A stretch of DNA of 64,000 nt from an uncultured Elusimicrobiales bacterium (lineage in GTDB: Bacteria > Elusimicrobiota > Elusimicrobia > Elusimicrobiales > Elusimicrobiaceae). The stretch is from assembly GCA_944324685.1 (NCBI GenBank), contig CALUXG010000034.1, forward strand, positions 1 through 64,000, in the 5' to 3' direction. This document shows, piece after piece, positions 28,239 to 37,977 of the stretch; position 1 is the stretch's first letter; each line of letters starts with the position of its first letter. The notes beneath the pieces were generated by a model that worked only from the letters and a program-made list of their open reading frames with translations, made no database searches and had not been told where the DNA came from. A program made the position numbers and the translations under genes.

Positions 28239-29762
28239 ATGGCAATAAGACCGGAAGAAATAACCAATATTATTAAAGAAAAAATAGAAAAATTTGAAAC
28301 CAAAGCGGACTTGAGCGAAGTCGGCACCGTCATCCAAGTAGGCGACGGTATTGCCCGCGTATACGGTTTGAACCAAGTGAAAGCTTCCGAACTGGTGGAT
28401 TTCGGCAACGGCGTAAAAGGAATGGCTATGAACTTGGAATACGACAATGTCGGCTGCGTGTTGATGGGATCAGATGATTTGGTGCATGAAGGCGGCACGG
28501 TCAAACGGACGGGAGAGGTAATCAGTATCCCCGTAGGCGACGGCATTATCGGCCGCGTGGTGGATCCGCTGGGACGTCCGCTAGACGGGAAGGGTGAAAT
28601 CAAGACGGACAAAAACATGCCGTTGGATATTGTGGCGCCCGGCATTGTGGAGCGCCAACCCGTCAAACAGCCTTTGCAAACGGGGCTGAAAGCTATAGAT
28701 GCGCTGGTGCCTATCGGAAAAGGACAGCGCGAGCTGATTATCGGCGACCGGCAAACCGGTAAAACGGCTATTGCGCTGGATGCCATTATCAACCAGAAGA
28801 ATTTGCCGGCGGACCAACGATGCTTGTGTATTTATGTGGCAGTCGGTCAAAAAAACAGTACGGTAGCTCAAGTGGTGCAAACGCTGACAGATTTTGGCGC
28901 CATGGAATACACCACGGTGGTTGCGGCGACGGCGGCCGATCCGGCCTCTCTTTTGTATATTGCACCGTATGCGGGCTGTGCCATTGGCGAATATTTTATG
29001 TGGAAAGGCAAAGATGTGCTGATTATTTACGACGATTTGTCCAAACACGCACAGGCTTACCGCCAGATGTCTTTGCTTTTGCGCCGTCCTCCCGGACGTG
29101 AAGCGTATCCCGGGGACGTGTTTTATTTGCATTCCCGTTTGTTGGAACGCGCCTGCAAACTGTCGGATGAAAACGGCGGAGGATCTTTGACCGCACTGCC
29201 CATTATTGAAACGCAGGCAAACGACGTTTCGGCTTATATTCCCACCAACGTCATTTCCATTACCGATGGACAGATTTATTTGGAAAGCAGTTTGTTTTTG
29301 AGCGGCGTCAAACCCGCCATCAATGTGGGGCTGTCCGTATCCCGTGTGGGCGGCTCTGCCCAGCGCAAGACTATGCGCAAAGTGGCCGGTACGCTTCGCA
29401 TTGATATGTCCCAATATCAGGAGCTGGAAGGCTTTGCGCAGTTCGGGTCCGAGTTGGACAAAGAATCCCAACGGCAAATAGCCCGAGGCAAACGCATGAG
29501 CGAGCTGCTCAAGCAAAACCAATACCAGCCCATGCGCCTAAGTCAAGAAGTGTTGGCGCTGTACGCCGGCGTACACGGTTACACGGACGGTATAGAAGTG
29601 GAGCACGTACGCGAATATGAAAAACAATTGTTGGCGTGGGCCGACTTGCAGCAAAAAGATTTAATGAAAGAGCTGGACGACGCCAAAGAATTAACCGATG
29701 ATTTGGCCAAAAAAATGGATGCGGCGTTGGAAGCGTTCAAAAACGTCTTTCGCGCAAATTAA
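28239..29762 (+). CDS. atpA: F1 sector subunit alpha
   Basis: 507 residues. P-loop [13 protein letters not shown] near residue 171; the hinge [21 protein letters not shown] and the [10 protein letters not shown] segment with the Arg finger are present. It provides the non-catalytic nucleotide sites of F1. Length is normal. It is followed 9 nt later by hldD, not by atpG. Confidence 0.98.
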   Translation: MAIRPEEITNIIKEKIEKFETKADLSEVGTVIQVGDGIARVYGLNQVKASELVDFGNGVKGMAMNLEYDNVGCVLMGSDDLVHEGGTVKRTGEVISIPVGDGIIGRVVDPLGRPLDGKGEIKTDKNMPLDIVAPGIVERQPVKQPLQTGLKAIDALVPIGKGQRELIIGDRQTGKTAIALDAIINQKNLPADQRCLCIYVAVGQKNSTVAQVVQTLTDFGAMEYTTVVAATAADPASLLYIAPYAGCAIGEYFMWKGKDVLIIYDDLSKHAQAYRQMSLLLRRPPGREAYPGDVFYLHSRLLERACKLSDENGGGSLTALPIIETQANDVSAYIPTNVISITDGQIYLESSLFLSGVKPAINVGLSVSRVGGSAQRKTMRKVAGTLRIDMSQYQELEGFAQFGSELDKESQRQIARGKRMSELLKQNQYQPMRLSQEVLALYAGVHGYTDGIEVEHVREYEKQLLAWADLQQKDLMKELDDAKELTDDLAKKMDAALEAFKNVFRAN

Positions 29763-29771
29763 GGAGCGGGC

Positions 29772-30701
29772 ATGGAAAGCAAGAAAAAATATTTAGTTAC
29801 CGGCGGCGCCGGATTTATAGGAAGCAATATCGCCAAAACGCTGGAAGCCCAAGGCCATGAAGTGACGGTGATTGATGATTTTTCCAAAAACGGACACTTC
29901 AAAAATCTGATCGGTTTCAAAGGCGACGTTATTGCGGCGGATCTGTTTGAATATTTGCCCGAAAACGATTATTTTGACGCCATCTTTCATGAGGCCGCCA
30001 TCACGGATACGACGGTGATGGACCAAAAAAAGATGATGGAACAAAATGTGGAGGCTTTCCGCAATTTGTTAAATTACGCGGCCGAAAATGAAATTCCCAA
30101 GGTGATTTATGCCTCGTCCGCCGCCACGTACGGCAACGGCGCCGTTCCCATGAAAGAAAGCCAACCGACACATCCGGAGAACGTATACGGTTTTTCCAAA
30201 GTGATTGATGATAATGTCGCCCGTCTGTTCAGCCATGATCATCAGGATATGAAGATTATCGGCTTGCGTTATTTCAACGTATTCGGCCCGGGTGAAGATT
30301 ATAAGGGCAAAATGGCCAGCATGGTCTATCAGCTGTACAATCAGATGAAAGCCGGCCAGCGTCCGCGTGTTTTTAAGTTCGGAGAGCAGATGCGCGATTT
30401 TGTGTATGTAAAAGACGTGGTCAAAGCCAATTTGTGCGCACTGCAGAACGGCAAAGAGACCGCTGTATATAATTGTGCAACGGGGATAGCCCGCAGTTAC
30501 AATGACGTCATTAAATGCCTAAACAAAGAACTGGGTACAAAATTGGAGCCGGACTATATAGACAATCCGTATCCGTTTTTCCAAAATAAAACCGAGGCCG
30601 ACATGTCTTTGGCTTTTGAAAAAATCGGGTACAAGCCGGATTACACGCTGGAAACAGCCATAGCCGATTACGTGAAAATTTTGGAAAACAGAAATAAATA
30701 A
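29772..30701 (+). CDS. hldD: ADP-L-glycero-D-manno-heptose 6-epimerase
   Basis: 309-residue extended SDR. NAD(P) loop TGGAGFIGSNIAK, SSAATYG and the YGFSK catalytic Tyr-Lys. The segment YFNVFGPGEDYKGKMASMVY with FKFGEQMRDFVYVKDVV is diagnostic for HldD/RfaD within this superfamily. It makes the L,D-heptose precursor of the lipopolysaccharide inner core. It sits between atpA and atpG with 9-nt spacers on each side and the same composition, so it is co-transcribed with the ATP synthase. No other heptose gene lies in the window. Confidence 0.9.
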   Translation: MESKKKYLVTGGAGFIGSNIAKTLEAQGHEVTVIDDFSKNGHFKNLIGFKGDVIAADLFEYLPENDYFDAIFHEAAITDTTVMDQKKMMEQNVEAFRNLLNYAAENEIPKVIYASSAATYGNGAVPMKESQPTHPENVYGFSKVIDDNVARLFSHDHQDMKIIGLRYFNVFGPGEDYKGKMASMVYQLYNQMKAGQRPRVFKFGEQMRDFVYVKDVVKANLCALQNGKETAVYNCATGIARSYNDVIKCLNKELGTKLEPDYIDNPYPFFQNKTEADMSLAFEKIGYKPDYTLETAIADYVKILENRNK

Positions 30702-30710
30702 GGATTTTGT

Positions 30711-31616
30711 ATGGAATCGCTACGCGACATACGCCAAAACATAAAAGCCATTCGCTCCACACAGCAAATCATGCAGACGATGAAAATGATTTCCAGCGCG
30801 CGCATACGCAAAGCGCAGCAAACCATGGACAACGCCCGCCCTTTTGCCAAAAAAATGTTGGATATGGTGGCTGATTTGAAGCAGGAAGTTTTGGCTTTGC
30901 CCGAACCGCAGGACGGCACGGAAAGCTGGGCCTCCCGTTTTTTTGTAAACAAAACGGCGGACGCCGGAAAAATAGGATTGGTAGTCATCACGGGCGACAA
31001 AGGATTGGCCGGTTCATTCAATGCGGTCATTTTGCGCGCGGCCGTGGCGTTCTTGAAAGAAAACCAAGACAAGGAAATTGCCGTTTTTTGCATTGGCAAA
31101 AAAGGGCGGGATTTTATCGGGCGTTTGAAGCATAAAAACATTAAAATTGTCTATGACAGCGTAGGTATTTTTCCAAAAATCACCTATGCGCATGCGGAAC
31201 TTTTAGGCGAAGCCGTGATGAAAGAATTCTTTCATAACAAGCTTGCTTCCGTTACGTTGATTTACAATGATTTTAAGTCTATGGGCAGCCAAAGGCTGGT
31301 ACAGCAGGAGCTGTTGCCCTTTTCATTGGATCAGGAGGTCAAACAAAACGATGAAACGGAGTTTTTGTTTGAGCCGAACGTGTCGGAAATTTTTCGTTTG
31401 TTGGTGCCGCGCCTGATAAAGGCCAATATGTACCGCATTTTGCTGGAAAGCCAAGCAGCCAATTTGGCCGCCACCATGAATGCCATGGACGCCGCCAGCA
31501 AGAACGCCAGCGACTTGGCGGACGCTTTGGGCGTTAAGCTCAATAAAGTGCGCCAAGCGGGCATTACCAATGAAATTTTGGATATTGTGAACGGGGCCAA
31601 TGCCCTAAACGGATAA
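30711..31616 (+). CDS. atpG: F1 sector subunit gamma
   Basis: 301 residues, the rotor shaft. The N-terminal helix MESLRDIRQNIKAIRSTQQI and the C-terminal helix AMDAASKNASDLADALGVKLNKVRQAGITNEI are strongly conserved; the Rossmann-like middle has VVITGDKGLAGSFNAV. Its C-terminal region is regular. It follows hldD by 9 nt. Confidence 0.97.
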   Translation: MESLRDIRQNIKAIRSTQQIMQTMKMISSARIRKAQQTMDNARPFAKKMLDMVADLKQEVLALPEPQDGTESWASRFFVNKTADAGKIGLVVITGDKGLAGSFNAVILRAAVAFLKENQDKEIAVFCIGKKGRDFIGRLKHKNIKIVYDSVGIFPKITYAHAELLGEAVMKEFFHNKLASVTLIYNDFKSMGSQRLVQQELLPFSLDQEVKQNDETEFLFEPNVSEIFRLLVPRLIKANMYRILLESQAANLAATMNAMDAASKNASDLADALGVKLNKVRQAGITNEILDIVNGANALNG

Positions 31617-33056
<1,440 letters not shown>

Positions 33057-33058
33057 TT

Positions 33059-33472
33059 ATGCCTAAAACATTGACCTTAAACCTCATTACTCCGCAAAAG
33101 CAGCTCTTGAATGCGCTGCCCGTGCAGGCGGTCGTATTGCCGGCGGCGGAAGGGGAAATGGGCGTATTGCCGGGGCATATTCCTATGGTTGTCAAATTGG
33201 ATTTTGGCTCTCTGCGTTATACCAAAGACGGCAAAGAAGAAGAATTTGCCGTCTTGGGCGGTTTTGCCGAAATTTTGCGCAATGCGGTAAATGTTTTTGC
33301 CGAGGGGGCGGATCTGGCGGACGAAATTAATGAGGAAGAAGAAAAACAAAAAATCAAACGCGCCAAGGAATCCCTCTCAAATAAAGACGCTGACATTGAC
33401 TTTGAATTGGCCGAGTTGGAAATCAAACAGGCGATTGCCCGCATGAAAGTGAAGAAACGGCATTTGGGGTAG
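33059..33472 (+). CDS. atpC: F1 sector subunit epsilon
   Basis: 137 residues. The N-terminal beta-sandwich has the motif AAEGEMGVLPGHIPMVV. The C-terminal helical hairpin (about residues 85-137) is charged and may inhibit ATP hydrolysis. It begins 2 nt after the atpD stop and ends the operon. I see no strong terminator before the next gene, only a GC-rich inverted repeat near 33490-33515. Confidence 0.95.
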   Translation: MPKTLTLNLITPQKQLLNALPVQAVVLPAAEGEMGVLPGHIPMVVKLDFGSLRYTKDGKEEEFAVLGGFAEILRNAVNVFAEGADLADEINEEEEKQKIKRAKESLSNKDADIDFELAELEIKQAIARMKVKKRHLG

Positions 33473-33551
33473 TATGGTAGTATGATGGCACCGGCGTCCA
33501 CCGCGGTGCCGTTGCCGTTTTTTGCTGAAAGACGCCCGAGCATGGACTCGC

Positions 33552-33640
33552 TTTTTTTTTTGATCCCCTATACATGGCGAAAAACAAACGCCGCTAAGAC
33601 GTGTTTTTGAACGATTAGATACCATTGTAGGGAGAAAAAA
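33552..33640 (+). promoter_or_regulatory. Conserved pseudopilin leader, copy 2
   Basis: 89 nt directly upstream of pseudopilin 2, nearly the same as the complement of 12971-13060: T10, GATCCCCTATACATGGCG, CGCCGCT, GTGTTTTTGAACGATTA, then AGGGAG and the ATG. From the AAAACAAACG word to the ATG both copies have the same length with about 9 differences in 70. TATACA is a possible -10. Confidence 0.75.
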
Positions 33641-34108
33641 ATGAGAAGAGGATTTACCCTAATTGAACTGTTGGTCGTGGTGCTTATCATTGGCATTTTG
33701 GCTGCCATTGCGCTGCCGCAGTATGAAAGAGCCGTCCATTCCGCCCGCATGCGGGAAGTGTCCGTCAGAACCAAATCTTTAGAAAACGCGTTGGATATGT
33801 ATAAAATGTCCACGGGCGATTCCTTTCAAGGGGAAGCCGCAGATTTGGTGCATATTTATGAGGACGTGTTTGCCGGTTTGACGTTTGACGGAACGTATTA
33901 TCACTCTAAAAACATCATGTATGGTATCGATAATTATAAATGGATCGCCATCTATACGGATGCAAACGGGGAATGGATAACCGAAATGGGCGGAGTCAAA
34001 CAGGATGACGGCACATGGTTTCGGTATTGTTATCATGAATCGGATTTGGGGGAATTTTTATGCAGCCAGATGGAATCTCTCGGTTGGGATAGTACCAGCG
34101 GTTTCTAA
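33641..34108 (+). CDS. Type IV pilin-like protein (pseudopilin) 2
   Basis: 155 residues. The class III signal MRRG|FTLIELLVVVLIIGI is cut before Phe, with Glu5, and the helix runs to ALPQYERAV. The globular part is acidic (SFQGEAADLVHIYEDVF and so on), has two Cys near the C-terminus and shows no similarity to the C-terminal part of pseudopilin 1. It has its own leader and terminator and so forms a single-gene unit. Whether it builds a pilus, joins a type II-like secretion fibre or acts alone is unknown. Confidence 0.9.
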   Translation: MRRGFTLIELLVVVLIIGILAAIALPQYERAVHSARMREVSVRTKSLENALDMYKMSTGDSFQGEAADLVHIYEDVFAGLTFDGTYYHSKNIMYGIDNYKWIAIYTDANGEWITEMGGVKQDDGTWFRYCYHESDLGEFLCSQMESLGWDSTSGF

Positions 34109-34113
34109 TTCTA

Positions 34114-34143
34114 AAAAGGCCCGCTCATAGAAGCGGGCCTTTT
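34114..34143 (+). terminator. Rho-independent terminator after pseudopilin 2
   Basis: AAAAGGCCCGCT and AGCGGGCCTTTT form a 12-bp stem with a 6-nt loop. It also faces the end of glyA (-) and can serve both. Confidence 0.93.
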
Positions 34144-34159
34144 ATATAGACGGTCTCTT

Positions 34160-35407
34160 TCAGCCCAATTGTGGGTAAAGCGGAAAGTTTTTCAAAAAAG
34201 CTTCCACTTCTTTTGCTTCTTGCGCCAGATATGCGTCGTCTTCATGATGTGCGATGGCGCGGTCTATGAAGTCGGCCACTTGTTGCATATCGGCTTCTTT
34301 CATACCTCGGGTCGTAACGGCCGGTGTTCCCAAACGCAGTCCGCTGGTAACAAAAGGTTTTTCGGGATCAAACGGGATGGTGTTTTTATTGGCGGTAATA
34401 CCGGCTTTGTCCAAGGCGGCTTCGGCCGCTTTGCCCGTCAGAGCTTTGGAGCGCAAATCCAAGCACATGACATGGCAGTCCGTACCTCCGGCCACCAGCC
34501 GGTAGCCTTTGTTTTTTAACGCTTCGGCCAAGGCCTTGGCATTCAATACCACTTGATGCTGATAGGTCTTAAATTCGGGTTTTAACGCTTCGCCAAAGCA
34601 TACGGCTTTGGCCGCAATGACGTGCATGAGCGGCCCGCCCTGTACGCCCGGGAATACGGCGGAATTAATGGCTTTGGCCAAGCTTTCTTTGCATAAAATC
34701 AGTCCGCCGCGCGGTCCGCGCAGGGTTTTATGCGTGGTGGTGGTTACTACGTCGGCATACGGCACGGGATTAGGGTATTCGCCGGCGGCAATCAGTCCTG
34801 CATAATGCGCCACGTCGCAGGCCAAATACGCCCCGCAGGAATCGGCGATTTCCCGCAAGCGTTTCCAATCAAATACGCGTGAATAATTGGACGCGCCGGC
34901 CATAATCAATTTTGGTTTGTGCTGCAGGGCCAAAACGGCGGCTTCGTCATAATCAATTTCCTCGGTGTCTTGGCGCACGTTCATGGCAACGATATTGAAA
35001 TATTTGCCGGAGAAGTTCATGGGATGGCCGTGCGTCAAATGTCCTCCGTGCGAAAGATTCAGGCCCAGCACGGTGTCCCCGGGTTTTACCAGCGCCACAT
35101 ATACGGCCATATTGGCTTGTGCGCCGGAATGGGGCTGGACATTGGCATGCTGTGCGCCAAAAATTTTTTTGGCGCGTTCAATGGCCAAATTTTCTACCAC
35201 GTCCACAAATTCACATCCGCCGTAATAGCGTTTGGCGGGGTATCCCTCCGCGTATTTGTTGGTCAGCACGGACCCCTGCGCCTGCATGACGGACAACGAG
35301 GTAAAATTTTCCGAAGCGATCAGCTCTAATTTGCTGCGTTGGCGGTTTAATTCGGCCGCCACCGCGGCGAAAACTTCAGGGTCTTGTTTTTGCAATTCGG
35401 GATACAT
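34160..35407 (-). CDS. glyA: Serine hydroxymethyltransferase
   Basis: 415 residues. It interconverts serine and glycine with tetrahydrofolate. The PLP lysine is in [15 protein letters not shown] near residue 227, and the N-terminus has [13 protein letters not shown] with the conserved Glu. AAGGAGCG lies before the ATG at 35407; the longer frame to 35713 crosses the promoter region and is not used. I see no glycine riboswitch upstream. Confidence 0.97.
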   Translation of the reverse strand: MYPELQKQDPEVFAAVAAELNRQRSKLELIASENFTSLSVMQAQGSVLTNKYAEGYPAKRYYGGCEFVDVVENLAIERAKKIFGAQHANVQPHSGAQANMAVYVALVKPGDTVLGLNLSHGGHLTHGHPMNFSGKYFNIVAMNVRQDTEEIDYDEAAVLALQHKPKLIMAGASNYSRVFDWKRLREIADSCGAYLACDVAHYAGLIAAGEYPNPVPYADVVTTTTHKTLRGPRGGLILCKESLAKAINSAVFPGVQGGPLMHVIAAKAVCFGEALKPEFKTYQHQVVLNAKALAEALKNKGYRLVAGGTDCHVMCLDLRSKALTGKAAEAALDKAGITANKNTIPFDPEKPFVTSGLRLGTPAVTTRGMKEADMQQVADFIDRAIAHHEDDAYLAQEAKEVEAFLKNFPLYPQLG

Positions 35408-35528
35408 ACACGCTCCTTGAAAACAGTGGATTTTTGCGCCGGCTGTGCGCGTGCGCCTTTTCTTATATTTTACTATGAAAAGAGGTGAAATTTTCATATA
35501 ATTTATTAAACAGAAAACAAATAAAAAC

Positions 35529-35558
35529 GCGCCGTTTTTGCGGCGCATATTCTCATAG
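35529..35558 (-). terminator. Possible minus-strand terminator or leader hairpin
   Basis: GCGCCG and CGGCGC pair around TTTTTG (35529-35546). Read on the minus strand the stem is followed by GTTTTTATTTG, so it could stop antisense transcription entering glyA; on the plus strand it would sit in the leader of the deoxyhypusine-synthase-like gene. Confidence 0.35.
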
Positions 35559-35576
35559 GCAGAGGTGTAACAAAAA

Positions 35577-36659
35577 ATGGCAAAACTCACGCAAAAAGAC
35601 TTCCTCAAAAGCACCATCAAACACATTGACATGAAAAAATACAATGTGGTTCCTATGGTGGAAGCGTTTGAAAACATGGCGTATTCTTCCCGCGATTTGG
35701 CCCGCGCCAGCAAAATCTACCATCAAATGTTGTCCGACAAAAACTGCTCCGTTATTTTGTGCATTGCCGGCTCTTTGATTTCAGCCGGACTGAAAAAAAT
35801 CATTGTGGACATGATTCAAAATAAAATGGTGGACGCCATAGTTTCCAACGGCGCCAACATTGTGGACCAAGATTTTTTTGAAGCGCTGGGCTATAAACAT
35901 TATTTGGGCAGCCAGCATAACGCCGATGATAATTTATTGCGCGATTTGCATATTGATCGTATTTACGACACCTACATTAACGAAGATGAGCTGAAAGTGT
36001 GCGATGAAACCGTCCACAAAATTTGCAACGCTTTGGAGCCTCGGCCGTATTCTTCCCGCGAATTTATTTGGGAAATGGGCAAATGGCTGGAGAAAAACAA
36101 AAAAGGCAAAGACAGCGTCGTATATAATGCATATAAATACGGCGTGCCTATATTTGTACCGGCTTTTTCCGATTGTTCCGCAGGATTTGGTTTTGTGGCC
36201 CATCAAACCGAGCGCCCGACGGCGCATGTAACCATAGACAGCGCCAAAGATTTCTTGGAATTGACCAAAATCAAAATCAAAGCCAAAGAAACCGGACTGA
36301 TGATGTTCTCCGGCGGCGTGCCGAAGAATTTTGCGCAAGACACAGTGGTGGCCGCAGAAATTTTAGGGGCGGAAATTCCCATGCACAAATATGCCGTACA
36401 AATCACGGTAGCCGATGAGCGCGACGGCGCGCTGTCCGGCTCTACGCTCAAAGAAGCTTCCAGCTGGGGCAAAGTATCCACCGCGCTGGAGCAGATGGTA
36501 TACGGAGAATGCACGACGCTGATTCCGCTGATTATCGGCTACGCATACCATAAAGGCGCATGGAAAAAACGCAAAGCGACCAACTATGTTAAATTCTTGC
36601 AAGACGAAGATAAAAAAATCGCGGCGTTAAAAGCCAAAGAGAATAAAGCCAAAAAATAA
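35577..36659 (+). CDS. Deoxyhypusine synthase-like protein
   Basis: 360 residues. The NAD-binding fold has [37 protein letters not shown] and the late [19 protein letters not shown], in which the Lys after SWG matches the active-site lysine of deoxyhypusine synthase. Bacteria lack eIF5A, so the substrate must differ; bacterial homologues have been tied to homospermidine synthesis and other aminobutyl or aminopropyl transfers from spermidine. The C-terminal tail is Lys-rich ([17 protein letters not shown]). It overlaps the next gene by TAATG. Confidence 0.85.
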   Translation: MAKLTQKDFLKSTIKHIDMKKYNVVPMVEAFENMAYSSRDLARASKIYHQMLSDKNCSVILCIAGSLISAGLKKIIVDMIQNKMVDAIVSNGANIVDQDFFEALGYKHYLGSQHNADDNLLRDLHIDRIYDTYINEDELKVCDETVHKICNALEPRPYSSREFIWEMGKWLEKNKKGKDSVVYNAYKYGVPIFVPAFSDCSAGFGFVAHQTERPTAHVTIDSAKDFLELTKIKIKAKETGLMMFSGGVPKNFAQDTVVAAEILGAEIPMHKYAVQITVADERDGALSGSTLKEASSWGKVSTALEQMVYGECTTLIPLIIGYAYHKGAWKKRKATNYVKFLQDEDKKIAALKAKENKAKK

Positions 36660-37510
36660 TGTTTCATTTGCGCCTGCTGTTTGCGTTGGTTTTATTGGTC
36701 TGCCCGTGGGTGTATTCCTACGGGCAGCTCCATTTTGCCGGCGTACACGGAGAACGCGGCTATGCCGCCATGCGGGGAAATTTCCGGTGGGATTTGGACA
36801 ACGGCTTGGTGTTGACTCCGTCCGGCGGCTACTACCGCATGAGCGACAGCGAAGAAGACGAACAGGGGGCTATGCTCAAAGGAGCTTTGATGGCGGAGTA
36901 CGAACTTACGGATTTTTTAACCGCCGTGGCGGGAGCTTCGTATGTGCCTAAAAATTTAGGTTTCCAAAATGTAGGCTATGGCGCCGGATTGAGATATGTA
37001 CTGTGTTACCGCTGTGGTATTTTCAAGAATCCGTTTGTCGGCGTTTATGCGGGGCAGACCCGTTACAAAATAGACAGAGATTTGCATGGAAACGAGCTGG
37101 AAAACCGTTTTAAGACCGTGGCGACGGAACTCAGTTTGCTCTTGGGTACGCAGATGGGCCGTTTTGCGCTGCAGACACAGTATGATAAAGTGATAAAATA
37201 TAATAATAAGCCGCCTCAAGACATCACATCTAACTGGACGCAAATTCCATTTATGACGGCGGTTGTACAAGGATTTGTCAGCGATGTGGCCGCCGTCCGT
37301 TTGGCATACCGCACGCGCTGGATAACGCCTTACGCCGTGTATTCGCGGTACAAATATTTAGTCAACAGCGATCATACGGTATCCGTTGCCGCGGGTTTGG
37401 CTTTGCATTTAGGGCTGACCACCGTCAGCGGCGGCGTGGAGATTTTTGAACAAAACAGAGAAGAAAACCGCAAGACATATTTCTTTATGTCGGCTACTAC
37501 AGAGTTTTAA
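36659..37510 (+). CDS. Putative outer-membrane beta-barrel protein
   Basis: 283 residues. The signal peptide [20 protein letters not shown] is followed by amphipathic beta strands throughout and a C-terminal FMSATTEF ending in Phe. One CYRCG pair lies in the middle. No family is recognised; 10-12 strands would fit the length. The start overlaps the upstream stop codon, so the barrel and the deoxyhypusine-synthase-like protein are coupled in translation. Confidence 0.65.
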   Translation: MFHLRLLFALVLLVCPWVYSYGQLHFAGVHGERGYAAMRGNFRWDLDNGLVLTPSGGYYRMSDSEEDEQGAMLKGALMAEYELTDFLTAVAGASYVPKNLGFQNVGYGAGLRYVLCYRCGIFKNPFVGVYAGQTRYKIDRDLHGNELENRFKTVATELSLLLGTQMGRFALQTQYDKVIKYNNKPPQDITSNWTQIPFMTAVVQGFVSDVAAVRLAYRTRWITPYAVYSRYKYLVNSDHTVSVAAGLALHLGLTTVSGGVEIFEQNREENRKTYFFMSATTEF

Positions 37511-37521
37511 CGGGGGAAAAT

Positions 37522-37974
37522 ATGGGTAAACAGGACGGTGCGCCGGTTTTGCATTGTAATATTGATGAAAAAGCTTTTTCCAAAGCCATGTTTTTGTGTC
37601 GTTTTTTTACAGGGGCGGCTATGGTGTATTTTGCTTTGGGAAGTTTGTTTTATTGGCGGGAATTTTTAGTCAATACGGCCGCTTTGGGGCTGCCGTGGCC
37701 GGTGTCTTTGGCTTTCTTTTTTATTACAGCGGAATTGTTTTTGGGACTTTTTTTGCTGCTTGGCTGGCATACGCGTGTGAGCGCGGCGGCGTCTTTGCCG
37801 TTGGTTGTGATATGTGCTATCATATTCTTCGCGGGGGAATATAATAAGGCGTTTGCCGGCCTGTGCATATTGGCCTGTGCCCCGCTGTGTACGCTGCTTT
37901 TGCTGGGGCCGGGTATTTTTAGCTTGGACTATAAACGCAGTTTGCGTGCCGCCCGCCGTTTTTTCAGAGGATAA
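37522..37974 (+). CDS. DoxX-family membrane protein
   Basis: 150 residues with four predicted helices (about 22-45, 58-80, 85-103 and 110-130). The pattern LCRFFTGAAMVYFALGSLFYW...ELFLGLFLLLGWHTRVSA is typical of DoxX/DoxD-like proteins. Function is not certain; relatives act in thiosulfate oxidation or redox homeostasis. GGGGG-type ribosome site; next gene 3 nt away. Confidence 0.72.
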   Translation: MGKQDGAPVLHCNIDEKAFSKAMFLCRFFTGAAMVYFALGSLFYWREFLVNTAALGLPWPVSLAFFFITAELFLGLFLLLGWHTRVSAAASLPLVVICAIIFFAGEYNKAFAGLCILACAPLCTLLLLGPGIFSLDYKRSLRAARRFFRG

Positions 37975-37977
37975 TAT

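Noticed and set aside
28581-29522. 313-residue frame opposite atpA
   Set aside because: Shadow frame within a highly conserved gene; no family pattern.
33552-33640. Sigma-54 or sigma-28 promoter in the pseudopilin leader
   Set aside because: TGGCG lacks the GC at -12 with correct spacing, and GAACGATTA lacks a matching -35 for sigma-28; TATACA as a normal -10 is at least as good.
35408-35576. Glycine riboswitch upstream of glyA
   Set aside because: No paired glycine aptamer core could be found; only a simple hairpin.
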